Positions 25,275 to 33,283 of a stretch of 64,000 nt of DNA are shown here, in pieces; position 1 is the first letter of the stretch; each line of letters starts with the position of its first letter. The notes beneath the pieces are model-generated. The model searched no databases. It saw only the letters and a program-made list of their open reading frames with translations, and was not told the origin of the DNA. Origin of the DNA: Actinomycetota bacterium (GTDB lineage: Bacteria > Actinomycetota > Acidimicrobiia > Acidimicrobiales > JAJPHE01); the NCBI GenBank assembly GCA_027315345.1, contig DAHUYE010000036.1:1-64000 (forward strand). The letters are read 5' to 3'. The position numbers were made by a program, and so were the translations under genes.

Positions 25275-25285
25275 CAACGGTCACA
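25270..25285. promoter_or_regulatory. CRP-like palindrome upstream of whiB
   Basis: CGTGACAACGGTCACA fits the CRP consensus TGTGA-N6-TCACA at 9 of 10 defined positions, with a perfect GTGAC/GTCAC inverted repeat. It overlaps the DUF3501 stop and lies about 290 nt before whiB. In M. tuberculosis the whiB1 promoter is a known cAMP-CRP target, which makes the position suggestive. Confidence 0.4.
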
Positions 25286-25577
25286 TGCAGGTCAAAGTGG
25301 CTTTTAGGCCTGTCGGAACCGGGTCTGGCGGCCCATACTGGAGGGAATCTGGACGGCCGGAGCCGTGTTGTTCAATACTCCGGCGTCCCGGATCGGGTGT
25401 CGGTGCCAACTTCGGCGCCGGCTCCACTCCCGGTTCCGGCCCCGGATTCGGATTGGATTCCGGCTTCGGCGGTTTCGGGTCGGGAGTATCTAACCCCGGC
25501 CCCGGGTAACCACCTTTGGCCGGCACCGGGTGCCCCCTCCCGGTCGGCTGCGAGCATCAAGAGGAAGTGATTGGCCA
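25286..25577. other. Intergenic leader of whiB, low-complexity
   Basis: About 290 bases with no supported gene. A plus-strand Gly/Ser/Pro-rich frame (25258-25509) reflects repeated GG(C/T)TCCGG-like triplets, not a recognised protein. The segment probably holds the whiB promoter and a long 5' leader. Confidence 0.4.
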
Positions 25578-25811
25578 GTGAACAACCTGACGTGGCGGAA
25601 GCGTGCGGCCTGCCAGGGCGTAGACCCAGACGTCTTCTATCCGGTCTCGGAGGAGGACGCCGACACGGCTAAGGCGGTGTGCGCCCAGTGCCCCGTGCGG
25701 GAGGCGTGCCTGGAGTACGCGCTGGCCTACCGGGAACGTGACGGAGTGTGGGGCGGTGCCACCGAGCGTGAGCGCCGGCGCATCGTCCGCCAGCGCCGCA
25801 AGACGGCCTGA
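25578..25811 (+). CDS. WhiB-family iron-sulfur transcription factor
   Basis: WhiB proteins bind a nitric-oxide- and oxygen-sensitive [4Fe-4S] cluster and partner with sigma factors; they are confined to actinobacteria and their phages. GTG 25578 follows GAGGAAG. The 77-aa product has the four cluster cysteines (AACQG, then CAQC and ACLEY), the GVWGG turn and a basic ERERRRIVRQRRK tail for DNA. Its small size fits the WhiB1/WhiB2 group; which of the two I cannot say. A CRP-like site lies upstream. Confidence 0.92.
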   Translation: MNNLTWRKRAACQGVDPDVFYPVSEEDADTAKAVCAQCPVREACLEYALAYRERDGVWGGATERERRRIVRQRRKTA

Positions 25812-26023
25812 CCCCCTAAGCCACCGCCGCCTGGCCGGGTGGCCACTCAGGGTGGGCCGGAGTGAGGGATGCAACTCAACGACACACCCCCGGATTTTGT
25901 GTTTTGTCGTCTGGTGGTGAATGGTTATTCGTTCCTTAACACTTCTGAAATATAAAATCGGCCGGGGCTTCAACTTGTATGTGCCGGGGTCCCGCCGCTG
26001 AGGGCCGGCCGGCTTCTCTCTCC

Positions 26024-26029
26024 TATCCT
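26024..26029 (+). promoter_or_regulatory. -10 element of a leaderless promoter
   Basis: TATCCT ends 7 nt before the ATG at 26037, so transcription would begin at or next to the start codon. No Shine-Dalgarno is present. Confidence 0.5.
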
Positions 26030-26036
26030 CCCGGGC

Positions 26037-27233
26037 ATGGACTTCGAGCTACCCGAGGAACTGGCCAGTCTCCAGGAGACGGTCAGGCGCATCGCCCAGG
26101 ACAAGATCAAGCCCCGGGCCCGGGAGATCGATGAAAGCGGGGATTACCCCCAGGACGTCTTCGAGGTCTTCCGGGACGCCGGCGTGCTCGGGCTGTGTAT
26201 CCCGACCGAGTACGGCGGGTCCGGCGCCGGGATTCTCGGACTGACCATCGCCATCGAGGAGGTGGCCAAGTACTCCAACACGGCCGCCTTGATGCTGCTG
26301 CTGACCCGGCTGCCCACCGGCCCGGTGATGATCGCCGGGTCGGAGGACCAGAAGCAGAAGTACCTGCCCGGGATCGCCGACGGGTCACTGCGGGCCGCCT
26401 TCGGGCTGTCCGAGCCCCAGGCCGGAAGTGACGTCATGGGTATGCGGACCCGGGCCGAGTCGGATGGCGCCGGCGGCTGGATCCTCAACGGCACCAAGTG
26501 CTGGATGTCCGGAGTGGTACAGGCCGACTGGTACACCGTCTTCGCCAAGACCCCGCCACCCGATGACCAGCGTGCCCCGGTGGATGTGACCGCCCGGCGC
26601 CACGACGCCGTCACCGCTTTCATCGTCGAGCGCAGCTGGGACGGGGTGGAGGTCGGAAACACCGACCGCAAGATGGGTGTCCGGGGCGTCGACACCGGCG
26701 AATTGCTCCTCAACGACGTCCATGTCCCCGCCCAGAACGTGATCGGCGAAGTCGGCGGCTTCCGCCTGGCCATGCTCGGGCTCAACTCGATGCGTCCCAT
26801 CGTGGCCGCTCGGGGCATCGGCCTGGCCGAGGGAGCCCTCATGTACGCCACCGACTACGTCCAGGAGCGAGCCGCCTTCGGGCGCACCATCGCCGACTTC
26901 CAGGGCATTCAGTGGGAGATCGCCAAGGTGGCCGTGGATATCGAAGCCGCCCGCCTGCTCACCTACCGGGCCGCCTGGCTGGCCGACCAGGGCCGGTTCA
27001 CCAAGGAGTGGGTGCCGTTCCTGTCCATGGCCAAGTACCACGCCACCGAACTGGCGGTGCGGGCGTCAGGTCTGGCCGTGCAGCTCCTGGGGGCGGCGGG
27101 CTACATGAAGGACCACCCCACTGAGCTCTGGTACCGCGACGCCAAGCAGTTGACCATCGTGGAGGGGACGTCCCAGGTCCAGCTCGGGCTGATCGCCCGG
27201 GGGGTCCTGGACCGGGACCTCTGGTGGGACTGA
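26037..27233 (+). CDS. Acyl-CoA dehydrogenase
   Basis: FAD-dependent 2,3-desaturation of an acyl-CoA, feeding beta-oxidation. The 398-aa protein is full length: VLGLCIPTEYGGSGAGILGL in the N-domain, a FGLSEPQAGSDVMGMRTRAES FAD loop, KCWMSGVVQADWYTVF, RAAFGRTIADFQGIQWEIAK, an LLGAAGYMKDHPTELWYRDAK helix and TIVEGTSQVQ with the catalytic Glu. It differs clearly from the acyl-CoA dehydrogenase at 16687. A short linker then leads to trpD on the same strand. Chain-length preference is not readable. Confidence 0.9.
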   Translation: MDFELPEELASLQETVRRIAQDKIKPRAREIDESGDYPQDVFEVFRDAGVLGLCIPTEYGGSGAGILGLTIAIEEVAKYSNTAALMLLLTRLPTGPVMIAGSEDQKQKYLPGIADGSLRAAFGLSEPQAGSDVMGMRTRAESDGAGGWILNGTKCWMSGVVQADWYTVFAKTPPPDDQRAPVDVTARRHDAVTAFIVERSWDGVEVGNTDRKMGVRGVDTGELLLNDVHVPAQNVIGEVGGFRLAMLGLNSMRPIVAARGIGLAEGALMYATDYVQERAAFGRTIADFQGIQWEIAKVAVDIEAARLLTYRAAWLADQGRFTKEWVPFLSMAKYHATELAVRASGLAVQLLGAAGYMKDHPTELWYRDAKQLTIVEGTSQVQLGLIARGVLDRDLWWD

Positions 27234-27262
27234 GCAGGTGGGACTGAGCACGTGGGGCTGAG
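27224..27262 (+). repeat. 14-bp tandem repeat across the acd-trpD junction
   Basis: GTGGGACTGAGCA(G/C) is repeated at 27224-27237 and 27238-27251, with a third partial copy (GTGGGGCTGAG) from 27252. The array spans the acyl-CoA dehydrogenase stop and the trpD start, and each unit carries a GTG. Confidence 0.75.
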
Positions 27263-28334
27263 TCCCACCGAGGAGGACCCCTCGGAACTGGAGGCCATCG
27301 GGGGATGGCGGCACATCCTGGGCCGGCTGACCCGCCACGAGGACCTGAGCGCGGCCGAGGCCCGAGCGGCCATGGGCGAGGTGCTGTCCGGGAACGCCAC
27401 CAACGCCCAGATAGCCGGATTCGTCATCGGCCTGCGGATGAAGGGCGAGTCGGTGGAGGAACTGACCGGCCTGGTCGGTTCCATGCTCGAACACGCCGTT
27501 CCCGTCAAGGCCCCGGCGGGAGTGATCGACACGTGCGGGACGGGCGGGGACGGGAGCCACTCCATCAATGTGTCCACCATCGCCGCCTTCGTGGTAGCTG
27601 GCACCGGCCAGATCGTGTGCAAGCACGGGGGCCGGGCCGCCTCCTCGGCGGCCGGTTCGGCCGACGTGATGGAAGCCCTGGGGGTGGCCATCGACCTGGG
27701 CCCGGCCGGGGCGGCCCGCTGCCTGGAGGAGGCCGGGATGGCCTTCCTCTTCGCTCCCCGCTACCACCCCGCCTTGCGCCACGCCGCTCCGGTCCGCAGC
27801 GAACTCGGCGTGCGCACCACCTTCAACTTCCTCGCCCCCCTCGCCAACCCGGCCCGACCCACCCGACAGATGGTGGGCGTGAGCGATCGCACCATGGCCG
27901 ACAAACTGATCGGTGTCCTGGCCGCCAACGGCACCCAGCGGGCCCTGGTCGTCTACGGCCACGACGGGCTGGACGAGCTGACCACTACCACCTCCTCCAC
28001 CGTGGTCGACATGCACGCCGGGGAGGCGGTTCGTTCCTATGACATCGATCCGGCCTCCCTGGGCCTGGCCCCGGCTTCCGCCACCGACCTGCGAGGAGCG
28101 GACCCCGAGACCAACGCCTCCTTTGCCCGAGCCGTGCTCGAGGGTCGCCCCGGGCCACACCGGGACATCGTCCTGCTCAACGCCGCCGCCGCGCTGGTGG
28201 CGGCCGGGTCGGCGGCAGACATCGCCGCCGGCCTGGGACTGGCCGAGGAGTCCATATCCAGCGGGGCGGCCGCCGGCGCCCTGGACCGCCTGATCCGGGT
28301 GTCCCAAGCCGTAGCCGCCGAAGGGATGACATGA
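27252..28334 (+). CDS. trpD: Anthranilate phosphoribosyltransferase
   Basis: Joins anthranilate to PRPP in tryptophan synthesis. The 360-aa protein has the helical N-domain (LSAAEARAAMGEVLSG, QIAGFVIGLRMKGES), the pyrophosphate loop DTCGTGGDGSHSINVST, CKHGGRAASSAAGSADVMEALG, the FAPRYHPALRHAAPVRSELGVRTTFNFLAPLANP segment and the metal-site DELTTTT. Start taken as GTG 27252. No other trp gene is in the window, so it is detached from a trp operon, as in mycobacteria. Its end overlaps the next gene by ATGA. Confidence 0.93.
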   Translation: MGLSPTEEDPSELEAIGGWRHILGRLTRHEDLSAAEARAAMGEVLSGNATNAQIAGFVIGLRMKGESVEELTGLVGSMLEHAVPVKAPAGVIDTCGTGGDGSHSINVSTIAAFVVAGTGQIVCKHGGRAASSAAGSADVMEALGVAIDLGPAGAARCLEEAGMAFLFAPRYHPALRHAAPVRSELGVRTTFNFLAPLANPARPTRQMVGVSDRTMADKLIGVLAANGTQRALVVYGHDGLDELTTTTSSTVVDMHAGEAVRSYDIDPASLGLAPASATDLRGADPETNASFARAVLEGRPGPHRDIVLLNAAAALVAAGSAADIAAGLGLAEESISSGAAAGALDRLIRVSQAVAAEGMT

Positions 28335-28624
28335 TCGAAATCCGGGTGTTCAGCCTGAAGACGGGCGTGTCCGAAGCCGACTTCCTGGCTGCCGACGTGC
28401 GGGTGCAGACCGAGTTCGCCCCCTTCCAGCCCGGTTTCATCCGCCGCACCACCGCCCGCGGTGAAGGCAACGACAGCTGGCTGGTGCTGACACTGTGGGG
28501 TTCGGCCGGATTGGCCTCGGAGGCGGCCGAAACACTGAGGACCGACCCGGCCGGAGCCGCCTTCATGGACCTGATCGATCCGGCTACGGAACGGGTGGCC
28601 CGCTTTCAGGAACTGGGAGGCTGA
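28331..28624 (+). CDS. Small hypothetical protein, possible dimeric alpha/beta-barrel
   Basis: A 97-aa protein translationally coupled to trpD (ATGA). The pattern MIEIRVFSLKTG, a central helix (SEADFLAADVRVQTEFAPFQPGFIRR), a strand SWLVLTLWGS and a second helix resembles ferredoxin-like dimeric alpha/beta-barrel proteins (antibiotic-monooxygenase or NIPSNAP-like). No catalytic residues can be assigned. Confidence 0.65.
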   Translation: MIEIRVFSLKTGVSEADFLAADVRVQTEFAPFQPGFIRRTTARGEGNDSWLVLTLWGSAGLASEAAETLRTDPAGAAFMDLIDPATERVARFQELGG

Positions 28625-28662
28625 GCGCCGTCGGCCGGCGGCGTGCCGACGTCGGGCCGGCG

Positions 28663-29016
28663 TTACTGCTGGACCAGGGTGACCGGATTGCCCTCGGGGT
28701 CTTCGATGCCGGCAATGGTCGGCCCGCCGGGGACGTCGAAGGGGTCGAAGGTCTTCCGGCCCCCCAGCTCTACGGCCCGGGCTTGGGACGTGGCCAGGTC
28801 AGCCACCTGGACGTAGAGCACCACCCGGCTCTGCGCCCCCTCCAGGATGTGGCCGGCCGGGCCGGGTTCGGGTCCTCCGAAGCCGGGAGAGATGGTCATG
28901 ATCGGGCCGGCTCCGATGTCCCAGTTGAACAGCTCGGCGTAGAAGACCTTGATCAATTCAGGTTGGCGGGCCTGGATCTCCCAGTGCACCACCGGACGGG
29001 CCCAGTCCCGGCTCAC
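28663..29016 (-). CDS. VOC-superfamily (glyoxalase-like) protein
   Basis: A 117-aa vicinal-oxygen-chelate domain: VVHWEIQARQPELIKVFYAELFNWDI at the N-terminus with the metal His, an RVVLYVQVADLATSQARAVELGG helix-strand and the terminal GIEDPEGNPVTLVQQ with the usual Glu/Asp. One betaalphabetabetabeta pair is complete. Substrate unknown. Its GTG overlaps the stop of the upstream Lrp-like gene, so the two are co-translated. Confidence 0.82.
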   Translation of the reverse strand: MSRDWARPVVHWEIQARQPELIKVFYAELFNWDIGAGPIMTISPGFGGPEPGPAGHILEGAQSRVVLYVQVADLATSQARAVELGGRKTFDPFDVPGGPTIAGIEDPEGNPVTLVQQ

Positions 29017-29294
29017 TCCGACCCCAGATCCCAGATGGCCTCAAGATCGTGGCGGCTGTGGGCCTTGAAGGCCACCAGGGTCTTGGTGGAGCGGATGCCG
29101 TCCAGACAGGCGATCCGCCGGGTGACCACCTCGGCCAGCTCATCGTGGTGCCGGACCCGCACGATGGCCACCAGATCGGTCGACTCACCGGCCACCGAGT
29201 AACACTCGGCCACGCCCGGGGTGGCGGCCAGCTCCTCGGCCAGGTCGGCTATCCGAGATGGCTCGGCGTCGATGAGGACGAAGGCGTTGAGCAT
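29013..29294 (-). CDS. Stand-alone Lrp/AsnC ligand-binding domain protein
   Basis: A 93-aa RAM-type domain: MLNAFVLIDAEPSRIADLAEELAATPGVAECYSVAGESTDLVAIVRV, then DELAEVVTRRIACLDGIRSTKTLVAF. It has the dimerisation and effector core of Lrp/AsnC regulators without the DNA-binding helix-turn-helix. Such proteins may sense amino acids or modulate a full-length Lrp. ATG 29294 is preceded by TAACGT and 7 nt, so it is probably leaderless. A homologous gene is found near trpD in other actinobacteria. Confidence 0.85.
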   Translation of the reverse strand: MLNAFVLIDAEPSRIADLAEELAATPGVAECYSVAGESTDLVAIVRVRHHDELAEVVTRRIACLDGIRSTKTLVAFKAHSRHDLEAIWDLGSE

Positions 29295-29301
29295 TGCTCC
29301 C

Positions 29302-29307
29302 ACGTTA
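29302..29307 (-). promoter_or_regulatory. -10 element of a leaderless promoter
   Basis: TAACGT on the minus strand ends 7 nt before the ATG at 29294. It overlaps the stop codon of the upstream exonuclease gene. Confidence 0.4.
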
Positions 29308-31068
29308 GGCCGGGGCGGAGGCGCCGACCGGGGCGAAGTCGGGGATGGAAAGGGCCCGGACCGACCAACCGTGTTCACAGTCGATGATCCTCACCCGGGC
29401 CGGGTTGGACTCGAGCCATGACAGCAGCGCCGCCGCCTCATCGGCCAACTCGGGCGGCAGCGGAGCGGGCCAGCGCCCGGCATCCTCAGGCCGCGGCCCG
29501 AGACCCCGGGCCAGCCTTCCCCACGGGTTGTCGACGCTGCCCCTGGAACCGCCGTCCAGGGTGCCGGAGGCAACGTCAGTGTCCGTGTCGTCAGCGGTGG
29601 AGGCATCGTGGAGTCGCCCGTCCAGTAACACGGCCCGGACCTGACCGTCGACCTCCAGGGTGACCCGCCCGGCCGAGCGCAGAGAGTCGATGCGGCGCTG
29701 GCGGCTGAGGGCCCGGGCCAGCGCCCCGGCGCGGTCGCGAAGATCGGCGGCCTCTTCGAACCGGCCGGCATCGGCCAGCCACCGCATCCGCTCGGCCAGG
29801 GGCTCGAGCAGGGGGCGGGGGTCGACGGTCAGACCCACGATGACGGACTCCACGATCGGGCGGTACTCGGCCTCGGTCAGACTTCCGGTGCAGGGACAGG
29901 GCTTGAGCCCGAGGGCTCGGGTTGGACAGTGCGGGCGGGCTCCCCCGCCGGCGCCACCCCGGCCCGTGCCGATCCGGCCCCGGCAGGCCCGGATGGGCAC
30001 GGCGGTTTCGATCGCCTCCACCACCACCCGGGCCGTACGGGCCGAACCCACCGGTCCGAGGTAGATGCACCCGTCCCCGCTACGGGCTCGCTTGACCACC
30101 GACAGGCGGGGGTAGCGCTCGTCGAGGGTGAGCCGGACGTAGGAGTAGCGCTCCCAACCTTTGCCCTGACGGTTGAAGCGGGGCCGGAGGTGACGTATGA
30201 GCCTGGCCTCCAGGGCCACCGCCTCCAGTGCTCCTTCGCTCTCGATGTGGTCGATCGAAGCCGTCTGGCGCAGCAACCCTCCGATCTTCCGCCGCTCGTC
30301 GGTGGAGAAGTAGGACCTCACCCTCTGGCGCAGGTTGACGGCTCGCCCCACATAGAGCACGTGGCCGGCGGCGTCCTTGAACAGGTAGACACCCGGAGCC
30401 CTGGGCAGCCGGTTGGTGAGCCGGAGCTTGCCCGCCTCCGGGTGACCGGTCATCTGGGGCAGAGCGAGCAGGTCGTCCAGGCCCAGGACCCCGAGCGTCC
30501 CGGCCCGCTCGAGCAGATAGTGGAGCAACTCCCCGGTGGCCAGCGCGTCGTCCAGGGCCCGGTGGGTTGGTTGGTGGCTCAGGCGCAACTGACGGGCGAG
30601 GGTCCCGAGCCGGCAGTCCCTCACCTCGTCCCGCACCAGGCGGCGGGCCAGGGAGCAGGTGTCCACGATGGGGTTGCCCATCCTCCCCAGGCCGGCCCGG
30701 AGCCGTGCCGCGTCCAGGAAGCTGACATCGAAGCGAACGTTGTGACCGACCACGACGGCATCGCCGATGAACTCAATGAGCGATGCCAGCACCGGCTCGA
30801 TCTGCGGGGCCGGCCCTACCATGGAGTCGGTGATGCCGGTCAGGTAGGTGATCTGGGGCGGGATGGCCACCCCGGGGTTGACCAGGGTCTGGAAGCGCCC
30901 CAGGCACTGGCCGCCCCTGAGCTTCACGGCCCCAACCTCGGTGATGGCGCAAGTGGCGGCCGAGGCGCCTGTCGTCTCGAGGTCCACCACCACGAAGGTG
31001 ACCTCCGACAACGGCCGGCCCGCCTCGTCCAGAGAGCGCTGGCGGGCAAGGAGGCTCGAGTCCGGCAC
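29305..31068 (-). CDS. DEDDh exonuclease fused to UvrC-like GIY-YIG domain
   Basis: A 587-aa two-nuclease protein. Residues about 20-185 form a DnaQ/PolC-epsilon 3'-5' exonuclease: FVVVDLETTG (ExoI), VVVGHNVRFDVSFLD (ExoII) and THRALDDALAT (ExoIII). Residues about 215-300 form a GIY-YIG nuclease domain as in UvrC/Cho: PGVYLFKDAAGHVLYVGRAVNLRQRVRSYF and EALEARLIRHLRPRFN-like segments. A UVR-like helical pair (RFEEAADLRDRAGAL) follows, then a low-complexity tail. The architecture matches mycobacterial Rv2191-type proteins, presumably acting in DNA repair. The GTG start follows TACAGT by 6 nt, which suggests a leaderless transcript. Confidence 0.9.
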   Translation of the reverse strand: MPDSSLLARQRSLDEAGRPLSEVTFVVVDLETTGASAATCAITEVGAVKLRGGQCLGRFQTLVNPGVAIPPQITYLTGITDSMVGPAPQIEPVLASLIEFIGDAVVVGHNVRFDVSFLDAARLRAGLGRMGNPIVDTCSLARRLVRDEVRDCRLGTLARQLRLSHQPTHRALDDALATGELLHYLLERAGTLGVLGLDDLLALPQMTGHPEAGKLRLTNRLPRAPGVYLFKDAAGHVLYVGRAVNLRQRVRSYFSTDERRKIGGLLRQTASIDHIESEGALEAVALEARLIRHLRPRFNRQGKGWERYSYVRLTLDERYPRLSVVKRARSGDGCIYLGPVGSARTARVVVEAIETAVPIRACRGRIGTGRGGAGGGARPHCPTRALGLKPCPCTGSLTEAEYRPIVESVIVGLTVDPRPLLEPLAERMRWLADAGRFEEAADLRDRAGALARALSRQRRIDSLRSAGRVTLEVDGQVRAVLLDGRLHDASTADDTDTDVASGTLDGGSRGSVDNPWGRLARGLGPRPEDAGRWPAPLPPELADEAAALLSWLESNPARVRIIDCEHGWSVRALSIPDFAPVGASAPA

Positions 31069-31074
31069 GCCCAG

Positions 31075-31080
31075 ACTGTA
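31075..31080 (-). promoter_or_regulatory. -10 element of a leaderless promoter
   Basis: TACAGT on the minus strand is followed by CTGGGC and then the GTG at 31068. The same CTGGGC-GTG junction follows the -10 of plsC at 42025. Confidence 0.5.
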
Positions 31081-31128
31081 GCGAACAGACGTTCGTACCT
31101 GCCCGGCCAGGAGAACCGGCCCCGGTGG

Positions 31129-31332
31129 CTAGGGCAACGGCTGGACGGCCCGGCCGTGTCCGCACCAGCGGCAGGTCACCTCTTCGACCGTCTCGGAGAG
31201 GAGTTCCTCATCCTCGACCCGGAGCTCACCCCCCACGCTGTAGTGGTGAAAGGCCCGCGTCCGCCGGGTGGTGGTCACGTCGAAGCGGGTCAGGTTCCCA
31301 CAGGCGTCGCAGCGGTAGCGGACGTCGCTCAT
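31129..31332 (-). CDS. Small zinc-ribbon protein
   Basis: A 67-aa protein with two CxxC knuckles, YRCDACGNLTRFDV at the N-terminus and VTCRWCGHGRAVQ at the C-terminus, flanking a basic and acidic middle. It forms a single zinc ribbon. ATG 31332 begins right before the first knuckle. Function unknown; nucleic-acid or protein binding is possible. It diverges from the DUF885 gene. Confidence 0.75.
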   Translation of the reverse strand: MSDVRYRCDACGNLTRFDVTTTRRTRAFHHYSVGGELRVEDEELLSETVEEVTCRWCGHGRAVQPLP

Positions 31333-31380
31333 AGCGGCTGACGGTACTGGCTGGCGGGAGCCGGTCAGGTCGACGGTTAT

Positions 31381-31386
31381 TAGTGT
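31381..31386 (+). promoter_or_regulatory. -10 element of a leaderless promoter
   Basis: TAGTGT ends 7 nt before the GTG at 31394, with no Shine-Dalgarno between. Confidence 0.4.
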
Positions 31387-31393
31387 CCAAGCG

Positions 31394-32890
31394 GTGAATC
31401 CCCGCATACGGGCCGTGCACGACATGGGCGTGCCCGAAGCGCGGGAGTACGCCGGTCTGCACGACTACGACGGGACGATTCAGGATCTGTCTCCTACCGG
31501 CGTGGCCGCCGGTCTGGCCCGGCTGGGGAAGGGGCCCGCCGAGGCGGACTCCCATGACGAGGCCCACCTGGTCGCGGCCGAGGCCAGGAACCGGATCCTC
31601 TACGGAACGGCCGAGGTCCATCGCTGGAATCCCGGCTACCACCTCTCCAACTTGGACCTGGCGTCCTACGACCGGGAGTACGCCCCGGCCGCGCAGCGGG
31701 ACGAGGCCAGGCGGGCCCACCTCGCCCTCTGGCCCGATGCCGTCGACGCCGCCGTGTCCGCGCTGGACCAGATGACGGCGCCGGTGGCCCGCAGCCTGCT
31801 TCCCGCCGCAACCGGCCTGGGCGCCTTTCTTCCCGGCGACGAATCGGCGCCGGAACCGGCCCGGGCCCTGCAGCGCTTGGTCGCCCACATCCAGCGGGCC
31901 GCCGAGGAGGGCAGCCCGGACCCGGCCCTGGGGTCGACCCTTCTGAGCCAGCTCCTCGGGCAGACGGAGGCCACCAGCGTCGACCTAGCCCGCCTCGAGG
32001 TGACCGCCGAGCGCGAAGCCGAACGCCTGATGGGAGTGCTGACCGAGGCCTGTGGGCGTCTTGAACCCGGGGCCAAGGTGGCCGAGGTGGTCAAACGGCT
32101 CTCGGCGGATCATCCCGATGCGGACGGAGTGGCCGGAGAGGCGGAGAGACTGATCGCGGAGGCGGGGGACTTCGCCGTGGGGGCGGGTCTGCTGCCGGCC
32201 CTGGAGGGGGAGTGCCGGGTGGGCCCGGCCCCGGAGTCCCGCCGGACGGCCATGGCGATGATGTCGTGGTCGGCTCCCTATGAGGAGGACGCCCCGTCCT
32301 GGTACTACGTGACGCCGCCCGATCCGAGTTGGTCGGCCGAGGATCAGGAGGCATGGCTGGAGGTCTTCAGCTACACGACGCTGCCGGCCATCACCGTGCA
32401 CGAGGTGACGCCGGGGCATTTCGCCCATGGCCGCATGCTGCGCCGGGCCCGCAGCGACGTGCGTCGGGGTCTGTTCTTCGACGCCTTCATCGAGGGCTGG
32501 GCCCACTACGCCGAGGAACTGATGATGGAGGAGGGGTTCCGGGCCGAGGACCCCCGATACACCATCGGCGTCTGCATCGAGGCGCTGGTGCGGGTCACCC
32601 GGCTGAAGGCGTCCCTCGGGATCCACTCCGGGACCATGACCGTCGATGACGCCACCCGCGCCTTCGAGGAGTCGGCCTTCCTGTCCGGCCCGGCGGCCCG
32701 GAGCGAGGCCGACCGGGCCACCTACGACCCCACCTACGGCCGGTACACCTGGGGCAAGTTGGAGATCCTGCGCCTGCGCGACGAGGCGGTGGCGGCCTGG
32801 GGTGAGCGCTACTCACACCTCCGCTTCCACCAGGCGCTGATGGCTCTGGGCGCCCCGCCCCTGGGCTTGATCGGGGACATCCTCAGCTGA
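31394..32890 (+). CDS. DUF885 family metallopeptidase-like protein
   Basis: A 498-aa protein of the DUF885 family, related to M3/M32-type gluzincins. The zinc signature HEVTPGHFAHG lies near residue 335 and EGWAHYAEELMMEEG near 370, giving two His and a downstream Glu ligand. The N-terminal two thirds are helical. No signal peptide, so it is probably cytoplasmic. It may hydrolyse peptides; the substrate is not deducible. Confidence 0.85.
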   Translation: MNPRIRAVHDMGVPEAREYAGLHDYDGTIQDLSPTGVAAGLARLGKGPAEADSHDEAHLVAAEARNRILYGTAEVHRWNPGYHLSNLDLASYDREYAPAAQRDEARRAHLALWPDAVDAAVSALDQMTAPVARSLLPAATGLGAFLPGDESAPEPARALQRLVAHIQRAAEEGSPDPALGSTLLSQLLGQTEATSVDLARLEVTAEREAERLMGVLTEACGRLEPGAKVAEVVKRLSADHPDADGVAGEAERLIAEAGDFAVGAGLLPALEGECRVGPAPESRRTAMAMMSWSAPYEEDAPSWYYVTPPDPSWSAEDQEAWLEVFSYTTLPAITVHEVTPGHFAHGRMLRRARSDVRRGLFFDAFIEGWAHYAEELMMEEGFRAEDPRYTIGVCIEALVRVTRLKASLGIHSGTMTVDDATRAFEESAFLSGPAARSEADRATYDPTYGRYTWGKLEILRLRDEAVAAWGERYSHLRFHQALMALGAPPLGLIGDILS

Positions 32891-32950
32891 GGCCGCCGGG
32901 GCGGTGTCACAGGCCGCTGCCATGCTCAGCCTGAGGCAGAAAGGACCCCG

Positions 32951-33169
32951 ATGCGCCATCACTTCCCCGATTCCCGCACTCTCACCATCAGCTGCTCGGA
33001 CTGCGAGATGCAGGGCACCAGCGTGTGTGAGGACTGCGTCGTGAGCTTCATCATCGACCGTGAGCCTGACGATGCGGTTGTGATCGACGCTTCCGAGGCC
33101 CGGGCCGTGCGTCTGCTCGCCTCGGCCGGTCTGCTGCCTGGCCTCCGGCACGTGCCCCGCACCGGTTAG
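32951..33169 (+). CDS. Small hypothetical protein with two Cys pairs
   Basis: A 72-aa protein beginning MRHHFPDSRTLTISCSDCEMQ and then CEDCVVSFIID, so two CxxC pairs lie 12 residues apart and could bind zinc or iron. The rest is a helix and a short basic tail. AAAGGA upstream of ATG 32951 could act as a ribosome site. No family recognised; it is probably lineage-specific. Confidence 0.65.
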   Translation: MRHHFPDSRTLTISCSDCEMQGTSVCEDCVVSFIIDREPDDAVVIDASEARAVRLLASAGLLPGLRHVPRTG

Positions 33170-33283
33170 CCGCTCGGGTCGTTGACCCGGCCCGGCCGGC
33201 GGGTATGCACCGATGGCGCTGGTGAGGCTGATACCTTCGCCATTCGAATCAGCCCGGCAGGCGGGTCTCGAGTGGGGGCAAGT

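Noticed and set aside
25258-25509. Gly-rich 83-aa ORF upstream of whiB
   Set aside because: Composition-driven frame without domain or Shine-Dalgarno; overlaps the DUF3501 end and a probable regulatory leader.
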